A stretch of 64,000 bases of DNA, taken from NCBI GenBank assembly GCA_964571815.1, contig CAZNDN010000004.1, forward strand, positions 1-64,000, read 5' to 3'. The translations under genes were made by a program, and so were the position numbers. The stretch comes from CAZNDN01 sp964571815 (GTDB lineage: Bacteria > Fibrobacterota > Chitinivibrionia > Chitinivibrionales > WJKA01). Of this stretch, positions 16,423 to 25,155 are shown in pieces (position 1 is the first letter of the stretch; each line of letters opens with the position of its first letter). The notes beneath the pieces were generated by a model. That model ran no database searches, was not told the DNA's origin, and was given only the letters and a program-made list of their open reading frames with translations.

Positions 16423-17304
16423 ATGGCTGAACGCAGAATGGGCTCTATCGCCTTCAATCAAACTCGTTTTCTTACCGACGAGGGTTCTCTGGCCCTCTAC
16501 CTTAAGGAAATCAGCAGGAACAAGCCGCTGTCCGCCAAGGAAGAGGCCGAACTGGCGGTAAAAATTCGCAAGGGAGACAAACCCGCCCTCGAAAAGCTCG
16601 TAAAATCCAACCTTCGTTTCGTGGTCAGCGTATGCTGCAACTATCAGAACCAGGGCGTACCGCTGTCGGACCTGATCAACGAAGGGAACCTGGGGTTGAT
16701 ACGCGCCGCCAAGCGTTTCGACGAGAAGAAGAATTTCAAGTTCATCTCATACGCGGTGTGGTGGATCCGTCAGGCGATTCTCCAGGCCCTGGCGGAGCAG
16801 TCCAGGATTGTCAAGCTGCCCTTGAACCGGGTCGGCACCATCTATAAAATCGGCAAGACCCAGACCCGGCTCGAGCAGAAATACCGGCGCCTTCCCAATA
16901 TTGAAGAGATTGCGCAGGAGTTGAAGATCGACGAGAACAAGGTCCACGATTCGATCCGTATCGGCAACCGCCACGCATCACTCGATGCCCCTCTGCATCA
17001 CGATAAGGACTCGCGTTTCATCGATGTGCTGCAGGATGCAAATCAGGATCGGCCGGACGACAGCCTGCGCGATATCTCACTGCAGGAGGAAATTGCCGAA
17101 ATACTGGCAACACTGAGCCAGCGCGAGCGCGAAGTGGTCAAACTCTATTTCGGGATCGGCGAAGAGACGGCTCATACGCTCGATGAAATCGGCCAGCGAT
17201 TCAATCTTACCCGGGAGCGCGTTCGGCAGGTTAAGGAGCGTGCGCTGCGCAGGCTGAAGCATCCTTCGCGAAGCCTCCGACTTCAGGGCTACCGCAACCA
17301 GTAG
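16423..17304 (+). CDS. RNA polymerase sigma-70 factor, second short RpoD/SigA type
   Basis: A 293-residue sigma factor containing regions 1.2 to 4.2. The N-terminal part has SIAFNQTRFL followed by LALYLKEISRNKPLSAKEEA. Region 2 reads NLRFVVSVCCNYQNQGVPLS and FKFISYAVWWIRQAILQALA, and is nearly the same as in the factor at 7176. The two diverge most in the region 3-4 linker (here SLDAPLHHDKDSRFIDVLQD). Region 4.2 has TLDEIGQRFNLTRERVRQVK. The start is uncertain: the ATG at 16423 has only a distant GGAG, and a second ATG five codons later is possible. The gene converges on ilvE with five bases between stop codons. The N-terminal extension of about 15 residues before region 1.2 is typical of the main sigma in FCB-group bacteria, so this may be the housekeeping factor. 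Confidence 0.92.
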   Translation: MAERRMGSIAFNQTRFLTDEGSLALYLKEISRNKPLSAKEEAELAVKIRKGDKPALEKLVKSNLRFVVSVCCNYQNQGVPLSDLINEGNLGLIRAAKRFDEKKNFKFISYAVWWIRQAILQALAEQSRIVKLPLNRVGTIYKIGKTQTRLEQKYRRLPNIEEIAQELKIDENKVHDSIRIGNRHASLDAPLHHDKDSRFIDVLQDANQDRPDDSLRDISLQEEIAEILATLSQREREVVKLYFGIGEETAHTLDEIGQRFNLTRERVRQVKERALRRLKHPSRSLRLQGYRNQ

Positions 17305-17309
17305 AAATG

Positions 17310-18350
17310 CTACGCGGCCCGGGCCGCGGCATCCTCAACAGATACCATCCACCCCCAAAAATCGTCGGTTTCGCCGTACTGGATTTCGCGTATCCGGTTG
17401 TACAATCTGGTAAGCGTTTCTCCCGCCCGATCTTCCTTCCCGAAACGATACACGGTCTCCCCATGCGTAATGGAGCAGACGGGTGTGATGACCGCGGCTG
17501 TGCCGCAGGCCCCCACTTCCTCGAACCGCGACAACTCACTCACCTCGACGGGACGCTTCTCGACGTTAAGACCCATCTCACCGGCTATCTGCTGGAGGCT
17601 GTCGTTGGTGATACTGGGTAGCACCGAACGGGAATCGGGTGTGACATACGACCCGGCGGAGGAAATGCCAAAGAAGTTCGACGTACCGAATTCATCAACG
17701 AAACGGTGCCGGGCCGAATCCAGATAGAGCGCAATCGGATACCCTTTTCTTCGTGCATCTATATCGCCGGTGAGTCCCGCCGCATAGTTGCCCGCCGCTT
17801 TCACGTTGCCCACACCGCGGGGCGCCGCCCGATCGAACGCCTCCTGCACAAACGCCTTCACCGGAAAGAACCCGTTCTTGTAGTAAGGCCCGACAGGGAC
17901 GGCCAGAACGATCAACTCGTACTCCGACGCCGGTTTCAGCCCGATGCGGGCGGTGGTACCAATAAGAAGGGGCCGGATATACAGACTTGCACCCGTGCCG
18001 TAGGGCGGAACGAAATCACTGCTGAGCTTCACGGCCGCCGAGATCGTCTCCAGGAACAGGCCCTCGGGAGGCGGTTCCATCTCCAGCCGCCGCGCCGACT
18101 GCGCCAGTCGCCGGGCGTTTTCGGCGGGCCGGAAGAACGCCACGGTTCCGTCCTTGCGCCCGAACGCCTTCAATCCCTCGAAACACGACTGACCATAGTG
18201 GAGGCACGATGCCGCAACGTGAAGTTTCAGATCTTCATCGCGGCGCACCGACGGCGGGCTCCAGGAGCCTCCTCTGAATACCGCGCTGACATACCCGTTG
18301 GTCGGCATGTAGGTGAAGCCCAGGTTTTCCCAGTCGATCTCTCTGCTCAT
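17310..18350 (-). CDS. ilvE: Branched-chain amino acid aminotransferase
   Basis: IlvE is the PLP-dependent last step of valine, leucine and isoleucine synthesis. The product is 346 residues, a fold-type IV aminotransferase of the longer (BCAT2-like) class. Visible motifs include HYGQSCFEGLKAF, then FRPAENARRLAQSARRL, YIRPLLIGT and GVGNVKAAGNYAAGL, which carries the PLP lysine (VKAAGNYA). The C-terminal half has VDEFGTSNFFGI and SITNDSLQQIAGEMG. EVGACGTAAVITPV forms the active-site loop. It is the last gene of the branched-chain operon, 52 bases after cimA. GGAG sits seven bases before the ATG. Confidence 0.96.
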   Translation of the reverse strand: MSREIDWENLGFTYMPTNGYVSAVFRGGSWSPPSVRRDEDLKLHVAASCLHYGQSCFEGLKAFGRKDGTVAFFRPAENARRLAQSARRLEMEPPPEGLFLETISAAVKLSSDFVPPYGTGASLYIRPLLIGTTARIGLKPASEYELIVLAVPVGPYYKNGFFPVKAFVQEAFDRAAPRGVGNVKAAGNYAAGLTGDIDARRKGYPIALYLDSARHRFVDEFGTSNFFGISSAGSYVTPDSRSVLPSITNDSLQQIAGEMGLNVEKRPVEVSELSRFEEVGACGTAAVITPVCSITHGETVYRFGKEDRAGETLTRLYNRIREIQYGETDDFWGWMVSVEDAAARAA

Positions 18351-18402
18351 TGTGTCACTCCCTCGTAAGTGGCCGCCTGCCGCGTCCGGCCGGTATCGGG
18401 GA

Positions 18403-20007
18403 TCATTTCCCCGCCGAGGCCTGCCCTCTGTGGCGCACCGTATCTTTCATGAGCTTGTACCGAAGACCGTCCACCAGCGCAAACCATGAAGCCTCGATGA
18501 TATTGGTCGACACGCCGATCGTGCCCCATCGGTCAACCCCGTCGGACGACTCGATGAGCACGCGTACCTTCGCCGCCGTTCCTTCCTTCTCGTCGAGCAC
18601 ACGGACCTTGAAATCCTCAAGTCTTACTTCGCCCAGCGACGGGTAGAACTTCACAAGGGCCTTGCGCAGCGCGTTGTCGAGGGCATTCACCGGGCCGTCG
18701 CCCTCGGCGGCCGTATGCTCAAGATCATCCCCTTTGCGAACCTTGATGGTAGCCTCGGAAAAAACATCGCCCTCACGGGTCTTCTCTTCGATCACACGGA
18801 AGCCCTTGAATTCGAAGGTTTCCTCGAACATGCCCATCATCTCCCGTGCAATCAGCTCAAATGTCCCCTCGGCCGCCTCGAACTGATACCCCTCCGCTTC
18901 CATACGCAGAATACGTGAGAGAATACCGCGCACTACAGGGTCCTTTTTGTCAAGGCCCGACGTGACGCCCTTGAGCTTCTCCAGAATGGTTCCCGCGCCG
19001 GCCTGGTCGGATACCACGAATCGGCGAAAATTGCCTACCAGCGATGGGTCGATATGCTCGAAGGATACGGTGTTCTTCCGAACACCGTCAATGTGCATGC
19101 CCCCCTTGTGAGAAAAGGCCGACTCGCCCACGTACGGCTGACGGATGTTGTGGGCCACGTTGGCGATCTCGGTGACAAACACCGATGTTTCCGTCAGCTT
19201 CCGGAGCCGGCGGTCGCTCAGGACCCTCCTGCCCATCTTCAACTGCAGCCCCGGGACGACCGTGCAGAGATTGGCGTTGCCGCATCGCTCACCCAATCCA
19301 TTGACCGTTCCCTGGACATGCCGCGCCCCCTCAGTGACCGCCAGAAACGTGTTGGCATCGGCACACCCCGCGTCGTTGTGCGTATGCACGCCGAGCACAC
19401 CTTCCACCGCGGCACGGCTCCGGCGAAACATCTGCTGGAACTCCACGGGCATGGTGCCGCCGTTGGTGTCACACAGCACCACGCAGTCGGCTCCGGCCTC
19501 CATCGCCGTGCGAATCGTCGCCAGGGCATAGTCCGGGTTGGAGCGCAAACCGTCAAAAAAGTGTTCGGCGTCGAAGAAAACCCTCTCCATACGGCGTTTC
19601 AGGTAGGTCACACTTTCGCCGATCATTTCGAGGTTCTCCGAAAGCGAGGTCCTCAGGAGCTGCTTGACGTGCAGATCCCACGATTTGCCGACAATGGTAG
19701 CGCCGGGAGCCTTCGTCTCAAGAAGCAGCCGCAACCCTTCGTCCTTCGCACAGGTCGTACCCTTGCGACGCGTACTTCCGAACACCACCAGACGGGCGCC
19801 GAACGGCTCACCAGCCGCCTTCCTGAAGAACTCCGCTTCCCTCCGCTCCCGCGCCGGGAAGCCGCCTTCGATATAGTGAACGCCTGTTTCGTGCAAGCGA
19901 CGGGCTATGCGCAGCTTGTCGGACAGCGAAAAGTTGATTCCCACGGCCTGACTACCGTCGCGAAGGGTCGTATCGTAAATTTCGACTGTGCGTGATTTCG
20001 GTTTCAC
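18403..20007 (-). CDS. cimA: (R)-citramalate synthase
   Basis: CimA condenses pyruvate and acetyl-CoA to citramalate, the first step of a threonine-independent isoleucine route. The product is 534 residues, matching the CimA subfamily rather than the shorter homocitrate enzymes. The HMGL-like barrel begins EIYDTTLRDGSQAVGINFSL, with the metal and substrate residues Arg-Asp. It contains DAEHFFDGLRSNPDYAL, VLCDTNGGTMP, the metal-binding HTHNDAGCADANT and GTVNGLGERCGNANL. The C-terminal LeuA-type regulatory domain includes GPVNALDNALRKAL and TNIIEASWFALVDGL. The start is GTG, with GGGAG just upstream. leuB precedes it by 33 bases. LeuCD and LeuB would carry citramalate on to 2-oxobutyrate; leuB is here and leuCD is not in the window. 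Confidence 0.95.
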   Translation of the reverse strand: MKPKSRTVEIYDTTLRDGSQAVGINFSLSDKLRIARRLHETGVHYIEGGFPARERREAEFFRKAAGEPFGARLVVFGSTRRKGTTCAKDEGLRLLLETKAPGATIVGKSWDLHVKQLLRTSLSENLEMIGESVTYLKRRMERVFFDAEHFFDGLRSNPDYALATIRTAMEAGADCVVLCDTNGGTMPVEFQQMFRRSRAAVEGVLGVHTHNDAGCADANTFLAVTEGARHVQGTVNGLGERCGNANLCTVVPGLQLKMGRRVLSDRRLRKLTETSVFVTEIANVAHNIRQPYVGESAFSHKGGMHIDGVRKNTVSFEHIDPSLVGNFRRFVVSDQAGAGTILEKLKGVTSGLDKKDPVVRGILSRILRMEAEGYQFEAAEGTFELIAREMMGMFEETFEFKGFRVIEEKTREGDVFSEATIKVRKGDDLEHTAAEGDGPVNALDNALRKALVKFYPSLGEVRLEDFKVRVLDEKEGTAAKVRVLIESSDGVDRWGTIGVSTNIIEASWFALVDGLRYKLMKDTVRHRGQASAGK

Positions 20008-20040
20008 AAGACTCCCGTCACTTTGAACGAAGCCGTGGGT

Positions 20041-21105
20041 TCAGCTTGCCAGTGATGCCACCAGGTCCCCGACTTCGGTGGTACCCATTCCCATGCGGCC
20101 GGCGGCGAGATCCTTTATCCTGCCCGAGGCAAGAGCGTCGTTGACGGCCTTGTCGATACGCGCCGCCGCGGCCTCTTCGCCGAGCGCTTCCAACAGCATC
20201 CCACCCGCACAGATGCAGGCAAGTGGATTGATCATGTTGCGCCCGGTGTACTTGGGGGCGCTCCCGCCGATCGGCTCGAACATCGAAACCCCCTCGGGAT
20301 TGATGTTGCCGCCGGCGGCGATTCCCATTCCTCCCTGAATCATCGCCCCCAGATCGGTGACAATATCGCCGAACAAGTTCGCCGTCACAATTACATCGTA
20401 GTACTCGGGGGACTTCACCATCCACATCGAGCAGGCGTCAACGTGGTTGTAGTCACGCTTGATATCCGAATACTCCGCCGCGCCCATCTCCTCGAAGGCC
20501 CGAACCCACAGATCGCCCACGTGGGTGAGCACGTTGCACTTGTGCACAAGCGTCAGCAGCTTTTTGCGATCGCGCTTGCGCGCGTACTCGTAAGCATAGC
20601 GCAAGCACCGGTCGACAACCGGCCGCGAATAGCACATCACCTGCGTTGCGACTTCGCGGGACGTACCCGGCATTGTCGCTCCGCCCATCCCGGTGTAGAT
20701 TCCTCCCGTGTTCTCTCTGACTACCACAAAATCTATATGCTCCGGCCCCTTGTCCTTCAACGGAGTCGGCACGTTGGGATAGAGCTTGACCGGACGGAGG
20801 TTGATGTACTGATCGAAATGAAATCTGAGCTTCAACAGAATACCGAGTTCGAGTATCCCCGGTTTGACATCCGGATGCCCGATCGCCCCCAGCAGAATCG
20901 AATCAAATCGGCCCAACTCCTCGAGCGCGGAATCCGGAAGCGTCTCGCCGCTTCGCTTGTACCGCTCGCCGCCGAAGTCGTATGTTTCGTAATGCAACGC
21001 CAGCCCGCAGCTTTTTGCCGCGGCATTCATCACTTTCACTCCCTCTCGAAGCACCTCAGGACCGGTACCATCACCGCCGATCAGTGCGATATTGTACGAT
21101 TTCAC
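20041..21105 (-). CDS. leuB: 3-isopropylmalate dehydrogenase family enzyme
   Basis: The 354-residue protein belongs to the isocitrate/isopropylmalate dehydrogenase family. It oxidatively decarboxylates 3-isopropylmalate, and in the citramalate route 3-methylmalate, with NAD. Motifs include IALIGGDGTGPEVLREGV, LGAIGHPDVKPG, and FVVVRENTGGIYTGMGG (substrate loop). TLVHKCNVLTHVGDLW carries the catalytic lysine. ITANLFGDI-like VTANLFGDIVTDLGAMIQGG and FEPIGGSAPKYTGRNMINPL complete the site. The sequence resembles the actinobacterial/tartrate-dehydrogenase-like branch more than E. coli LeuB, so some substrate breadth is possible. The start is GTG with AAAGGAG eight bases upstream; an ATG seven bases earlier is out of frame. 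A gap of 234 bases separates it from the preceding operon gene and could hold an internal promoter. Confidence 0.93.
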   Translation of the reverse strand: MKSYNIALIGGDGTGPEVLREGVKVMNAAAKSCGLALHYETYDFGGERYKRSGETLPDSALEELGRFDSILLGAIGHPDVKPGILELGILLKLRFHFDQYINLRPVKLYPNVPTPLKDKGPEHIDFVVVRENTGGIYTGMGGATMPGTSREVATQVMCYSRPVVDRCLRYAYEYARKRDRKKLLTLVHKCNVLTHVGDLWVRAFEEMGAAEYSDIKRDYNHVDACSMWMVKSPEYYDVIVTANLFGDIVTDLGAMIQGGMGIAAGGNINPEGVSMFEPIGGSAPKYTGRNMINPLACICAGGMLLEALGEEAAAARIDKAVNDALASGRIKDLAAGRMGMGTTEVGDLVASLAS

Positions 21106-21339
21106 CCACCATACTCCTTTCGGTTGTATCTATCGTTGTTCGTAACGTAACTCGATACCCGCTGAAAAGTTGACAAATGGTTTTTCTCACGTCATCCCGG
21201 TCCCGCGGAACGGGAAAATACAAAACCAAGCACAGTAGCCTGGAACCCGGGATTTTCAGGCAATTCGGGCAAAGGGATACTCCCCCCTCACGCGACCGGT
21301 ATCACATCCAATGAAGGCCGGTTTTTGCATAAGAGCTAC
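21106..21339 (-). promoter_or_regulatory. Intercistronic leader before leuB with hairpin
   Basis: This is the largest gap inside the branched-chain operon (234 bases). Read on the minus strand it holds a hairpin near 21195-21215 (TTCCCGTTCCGCGGGACCGG) and a possible -35 TTGTCA at about 21169-21174 without a convincing -10. It may contain a secondary promoter for leuB, cimA and ilvE. Confidence 0.3.
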
Positions 21340-22377
21340 TTACCCGGCTTTTTCATCTTCGGGGGAGCCGGCGTTTTCATCATCGCTGCTTTCGTTTTCA
21401 TTCTCCTGAGCCAGAAGTGCTTCGATATTGATGTCGTCTTCCCCGAGCCCCTCATCCGGCTCTTCACCCGCGTCGAGGCCGTCGGAACCCTCATTTGCAG
21501 AGGGCTCCTGCCCACCGGCGTCCTCCTCTTCGGTTTCGGTGCCCCGGGACTGCTCTTCAGGCCCGGCGTCGACCGTGTGCGCACCCCGCTCCGGCGCCGC
21601 CCCGTCATCCGTACCCGCCTCCCCCGGCTCCTCAGCGGGTTCCTCGTCCCCGACCGCCGCGGCGGCAGCACCCTCTTCCGCCCCGGGCGCATTCTTCCCG
21701 GCCTTCTCCCCGGTCCGAAGCGCGCCCGGATCACCGACGCCCTCGCCACCAATCGCGGGCCGGACCGATTCGGTGCCCGGTGTCGACTCTGCCCCGACGG
21801 AGGGCTTCGAGCGGACCGGACGGCCCTTCACCATCGTCTGGATATTCTTGAAACTCTGCGTGCCGGCTTTCTCGGCCAGTTCGAAGAGAACTATTTCGGT
21901 CGTGTCGACGATCGCGCCCGCCTGCCGCATCTTCTCCAGGGCGCACTCATGGTCGCCGGCCTTTCGCGAACCGACCGCGTCACTCACCACGTGCACGTTC
22001 ATACCGGCCTGCACCAGCCCCAGTACGGTCTGGTTGATACACACGTGCGTTTCGATCCCGCACACCACCACGGTCTCAAGCGCAAGCGCACCCATCCGGG
22101 CCCGGAACTCCGCATTGTCTCCGCAGGCCAGCTCCATCTTCTCGATCACTTCCAGCAGCGAAAACTGGCTCCTGACCGTCCCGACCGTACTCCCCAGCCC
22201 ACGCGGGTATTGTTCGGTAACCAGTATGGGCATCTTGAACATCTGGAAGGTCAGAATGAGTCGCACGGCATTCTCGACAATGCCGTCAAACCCGCCGATC
22301 GCCGGACGGAACTTCTCCTGAAGATCCACCACGATCAGACCCGTTTTTGTCCGTGCCACAGTGTGCGGATGTTTCAC
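21340..22377 (-). CDS. Isochorismatase-family hydrolase with long acidic disordered tail
   Basis: The first 180 or so residues form a cysteine hydrolase of the isochorismatase/nicotinamidase superfamily, closest in layout to the YcaC/ISOC branch. The expected catalytic triad is readable: Asp18 in LIVVDLQEKF, Lys80 in EVIEKMELAC and Cys113 in VCGIETHVCINQT. LVTEQYPRGLGSTV is also typical. The protein then continues for about 155 residues that are almost only Glu, Asp, Gly, Ala, Ser and Pro, including a block EEGAAAAAVGDEEPAEEPGE. It ends with one short amphipathic stretch, DDINIEALLAQENENESSDD. Relatives normally stop at about 180-210 residues. The start is GTG with GGAG five bases upstream. 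It sits 19 bases after leuA inside the branched-chain operon, so it should be co-expressed. The substrate is unknown. Confidence 0.85.
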   Translation of the reverse strand: MKHPHTVARTKTGLIVVDLQEKFRPAIGGFDGIVENAVRLILTFQMFKMPILVTEQYPRGLGSTVGTVRSQFSLLEVIEKMELACGDNAEFRARMGALALETVVVCGIETHVCINQTVLGLVQAGMNVHVVSDAVGSRKAGDHECALEKMRQAGAIVDTTEIVLFELAEKAGTQSFKNIQTMVKGRPVRSKPSVGAESTPGTESVRPAIGGEGVGDPGALRTGEKAGKNAPGAEEGAAAAAVGDEEPAEEPGEAGTDDGAAPERGAHTVDAGPEEQSRGTETEEEDAGGQEPSANEGSDGLDAGEEPDEGLGEDDINIEALLAQENENESSDDENAGSPEDEKAG

Positions 22378-22396
22378 GATTGCTCCGCCCTCCCGA

Positions 22397-23962
22397 TCAC
22401 GTTCTCTTCCTCCGCGCCGGGGTCGCGGAGCCGTTTGCCCGACGCCGCACGTTTTCCATGCGGGCCACCTTGTTCACCACGTCCATGTAGGCAAGCGCCG
22501 ACGCTTCGACGATATCCGTGCTTGTTCCATTACCCGTAAACGCGCCGTCCCCCATGGACCCCACGATTTTCACCCGCCCCAGAGCTTCACGCCCCTGCGT
22601 GATCGCATCAAGATGATACTCATCGATCCCGATTGTGTAACCGGCGATTCGGTCGATAGCCTTGGTGGCCGCATCAACGGCTCCATCTCCGCACGCCGCC
22701 TCCTGTCGTGCCTTCCCGTCCACCCTCACCCGCACCGTTGCAGTCGGAACAACGCCCCTTCCGCTGGAGACATTCAAATATTCCAGCGCAAATATATCCT
22801 TCAGATCGTTCGGATCACTGCTCTCCATCAACACCACCAGATCGTCGTCGTACACGGTCCCCTTCTTGTCGGCCAGCGACAGGAATCGCCGGTAGAAGGA
22901 ATCCATGTCGATCTCCGTCTCGTCATAACCGAGACTGACCAGACGGGACTTCACCATGTGACCGCCCGAGCGAGAGGTCAGGTTCATTCGGTGCTCCTTG
23001 AGCCCCACCGAGCGCGGCGTCATAATCTCGTAGGTCTTCCTGGCCTTCAGAATTCCGTCCTGATGGATGCCCGAGGAGTGTGAGAAGGCATTCCCGCCCA
23101 CCACCGCCTTGTTCGGTTGTACCGGCACACCGCAGATATCCCGCACCAGCCTGCTGGTACGCATGATTTCCCGCGTGTTGACGTCCACGTTTACCCCGAA
23201 CAGGTCCTTCCGCACCTTCAGTGTCATCACGATTTCTTCCAGCGCGGCATTGCCGGCCCGTTCACCGAGTCCGTTGACCGCGCACTCGACCTGCCGGGCC
23301 CCGTGAGCGACGGCGGTGACGGAGTTTGCCGACGCCAGCCCCAGGTCGTTGTGGCAATGCACCGACAACACCGCCTTGTCAATGTTCGGTACCCGGTTGC
23401 GCAGCGTATCGATAATCGAGGCGAAATGCTCCGGTACCGTGTAACCGACCGTGTCGGGAATATTGACCGTCCCGGCGCCGCAGGCGATAGCGGTTTCCAC
23501 CACCTTGCACAAAAAATCCAGCCCCGTCCGGCCCGCGTCCTCCGGCGAAAACTCGACGTCGTCGCAGTGCTTCCGCGCAAGGGTGACCGCCCCGCGGGCA
23601 ATCTCCAGAATCTCCTCTTCCGATTTCCGCAACTTCTTTTCGGCGTGAATCGCCGAAGTTCCGATAAACGTATGGATCCTCGGCCGCGGTGCGCCGCGCA
23701 GAGCACGTCCACACGTGAGAATGTCCTGCTCGACCGTTCGGGCCAGCCCGCATACGATCGGACCGTCGATTTCGCGTGCAATACGCGAGACGGACTCAAA
23801 ATCACCCGGCGACGACACCGGGAAGCCCGCCTCGATCACGTCAACCTTGAGACGGGCCAACTGGCGCGCAATCCTGACTTTCTGCCGGACGCTCAAGCTC
23901 GCCGGCAACGCCTGCTCACCGTCGCGCAAGGTCGTGTCGAATATCAAGACTTTCTCTTTCAT
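22397..23962 (-). CDS. leuA: 2-isopropylmalate synthase
   Basis: LeuA commits 2-oxoisovalerate to leucine by condensation with acetyl-CoA. The product is 521 residues, the standard bacterial LeuA length. The catalytic barrel starts LIFDTTLRDGEQALPASLSV and shows VEFSPEDAGRTGLDFL and NIPDTVGYTVPEHF. The divalent metal site is SVHCHNDLGLASANS, followed by VECAVNGLGERAGNAALEEI. GIHQDGILKARKTYEIM marks the lid and linker. The C-terminal regulatory domain, with GDGAVDAATKAIDRI and GNGTSTDIVEASALAYMDVV, normally binds leucine for feedback control. The ATG follows GGAGAAGG. It is followed by the isochorismatase-like gene and preceded by ilvC (42 bases). Confidence 0.97.
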   Translation of the reverse strand: MKEKVLIFDTTLRDGEQALPASLSVRQKVRIARQLARLKVDVIEAGFPVSSPGDFESVSRIAREIDGPIVCGLARTVEQDILTCGRALRGAPRPRIHTFIGTSAIHAEKKLRKSEEEILEIARGAVTLARKHCDDVEFSPEDAGRTGLDFLCKVVETAIACGAGTVNIPDTVGYTVPEHFASIIDTLRNRVPNIDKAVLSVHCHNDLGLASANSVTAVAHGARQVECAVNGLGERAGNAALEEIVMTLKVRKDLFGVNVDVNTREIMRTSRLVRDICGVPVQPNKAVVGGNAFSHSSGIHQDGILKARKTYEIMTPRSVGLKEHRMNLTSRSGGHMVKSRLVSLGYDETEIDMDSFYRRFLSLADKKGTVYDDDLVVLMESSDPNDLKDIFALEYLNVSSGRGVVPTATVRVRVDGKARQEAACGDGAVDAATKAIDRIAGYTIGIDEYHLDAITQGREALGRVKIVGSMGDGAFTGNGTSTDIVEASALAYMDVVNKVARMENVRRRANGSATPARRKRT

Positions 23963-24004
23963 GATCGCCTTCTCCCCGGCGCGAGGCCGAGGGCCCGGGG
24001 AAGC

Positions 24005-25105
24005 TCAATTACTTCCCCGCCCTTTGACGCCCCTGGTTGCTTTGGTCACCTCCCTGGCCTTCTCTTTGGGACGAAGAGACCTGACCGCCTTCCCCGCGCG
24101 CCACATCTCGGAGTTGCCTATCGCGGCAAGCTCCTTGCTCAACGATTTCTGGTAGTCTTTCTTTCCGCACGCCCTGATCACGCGCGCGGTCTCCTTACCG
24201 CTCTTGACCGATTGATACAGCTCTTTGAATACGGGCATGACCGCCTTTTTGAACTTCGGTTTCCAGTCCAGCGCTCCCCGCTGCGCCGTGGCCGAACAGT
24301 TGGAAAACATCCAGTCCATCCCGTTTTCATCCACCAGCTTGATCAAACTCTGAGTAAGCTCCTCAACGGTTTCGTTGAACGCCTCCGACGGGCTGTGACC
24401 GTGCGAGCGAAGCACCTGGTACTGGGCTTCCATGACCCCGGCCAGCGCCCCCATGAGAACCCCGCGTTCTCCGGTCAAGTCGCTGAACACTTCCTTCTCG
24501 AACGTCGTCGCAAAGAGGTATCCCGATCCCACGCCGATCCCGACGGCGAGGCAGCGCTCTTCCGCCCTGCCGGTAGCATCCTGAAACACGGCGTAGCTGG
24601 AGTTGATGCCGGCCCCGGAGAGGAAATTGCGCCTGACCGATGTTCCGCTTCCCTTGGGCGCCACCATGATTACGTCCAGGTCCTCCGAGGGTATCACATT
24701 GGTCTGGTCGCGATACACGATAGAGAATCCGTGCGAGAAATACACGGCGTCCCCCGGATTCAGGCATTTCTCGATCGAAGGCCATATTACGCGCTGAGCA
24801 GCGTCGGAGACAAGCATCATGATGATGGTTCCGCGCGAGGCCGCCTCCTCCATGTCAAAAAGGGTCTTGCCCGGGACCCACCCGTCGCGTCGCGCCCGGT
24901 CCCAGTCCCGCTTGAAACTCTTCGCCTGCCCGATGATCACGTCGATACCGTTGTCCTTGAGGTTGAGCGCCTGCGCCGGACCCTGCACGCCGTAGCCGAT
25001 CACCGCAATGACCTCACCTTTCAGCGCCTTGCGCGCCTTTGCCAGAGAGAATTCCCTGCGGGTGACCACCGTCTCCTTGCTTCCTCCAAAATCGATACGT
25101 GCCAT
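24005..25105 (-). CDS. ilvC: Ketol-acid reductoisomerase
   Basis: IlvC carries out the alkyl migration and NADPH reduction of acetolactate and acetohydroxybutyrate. The product is 366 residues. The Rossmann motif is VIAVIGYGVQGPAQALNLKD. The cofactor loop reads IIGQAKSFKRDWDRARRDGW, longer than in most class I enzymes. Substrate and Mg sites appear in VIMVAPKGSGTSVRRNF, GERGVLMGALAGVMEAQYQV and FNETVEELTQSLIKLVDENG. The opening FGGSKETVVTRREFSL and the GVQGP motif are characteristic of the Bacteroidota-type KARI rather than the ordinary MxxYYDKD type. The C-terminus is lysine-rich. GAGGAGGAG precedes the ATG. Confidence 0.95.
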   Translation of the reverse strand: MARIDFGGSKETVVTRREFSLAKARKALKGEVIAVIGYGVQGPAQALNLKDNGIDVIIGQAKSFKRDWDRARRDGWVPGKTLFDMEEAASRGTIIMMLVSDAAQRVIWPSIEKCLNPGDAVYFSHGFSIVYRDQTNVIPSEDLDVIMVAPKGSGTSVRRNFLSGAGINSSYAVFQDATGRAEERCLAVGIGVGSGYLFATTFEKEVFSDLTGERGVLMGALAGVMEAQYQVLRSHGHSPSEAFNETVEELTQSLIKLVDENGMDWMFSNCSATAQRGALDWKPKFKKAVMPVFKELYQSVKSGKETARVIRACGKKDYQKSLSKELAAIGNSEMWRAGKAVRSLRPKEKAREVTKATRGVKGRGSN

Positions 25106-25155
25106 GTGACAAACTCCTCCTCTGAAAAACGGGTGATTCGAGCCGGCAGGTGTGT

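Noticed and set aside
21428..22321. Ser/Pro-rich plus-strand frame opposite the isochorismatase gene
   Set aside because: It is the complement of the acidic tail and the hydrolase domain; the minus-strand frame has the catalytic triad and a ribosome site.
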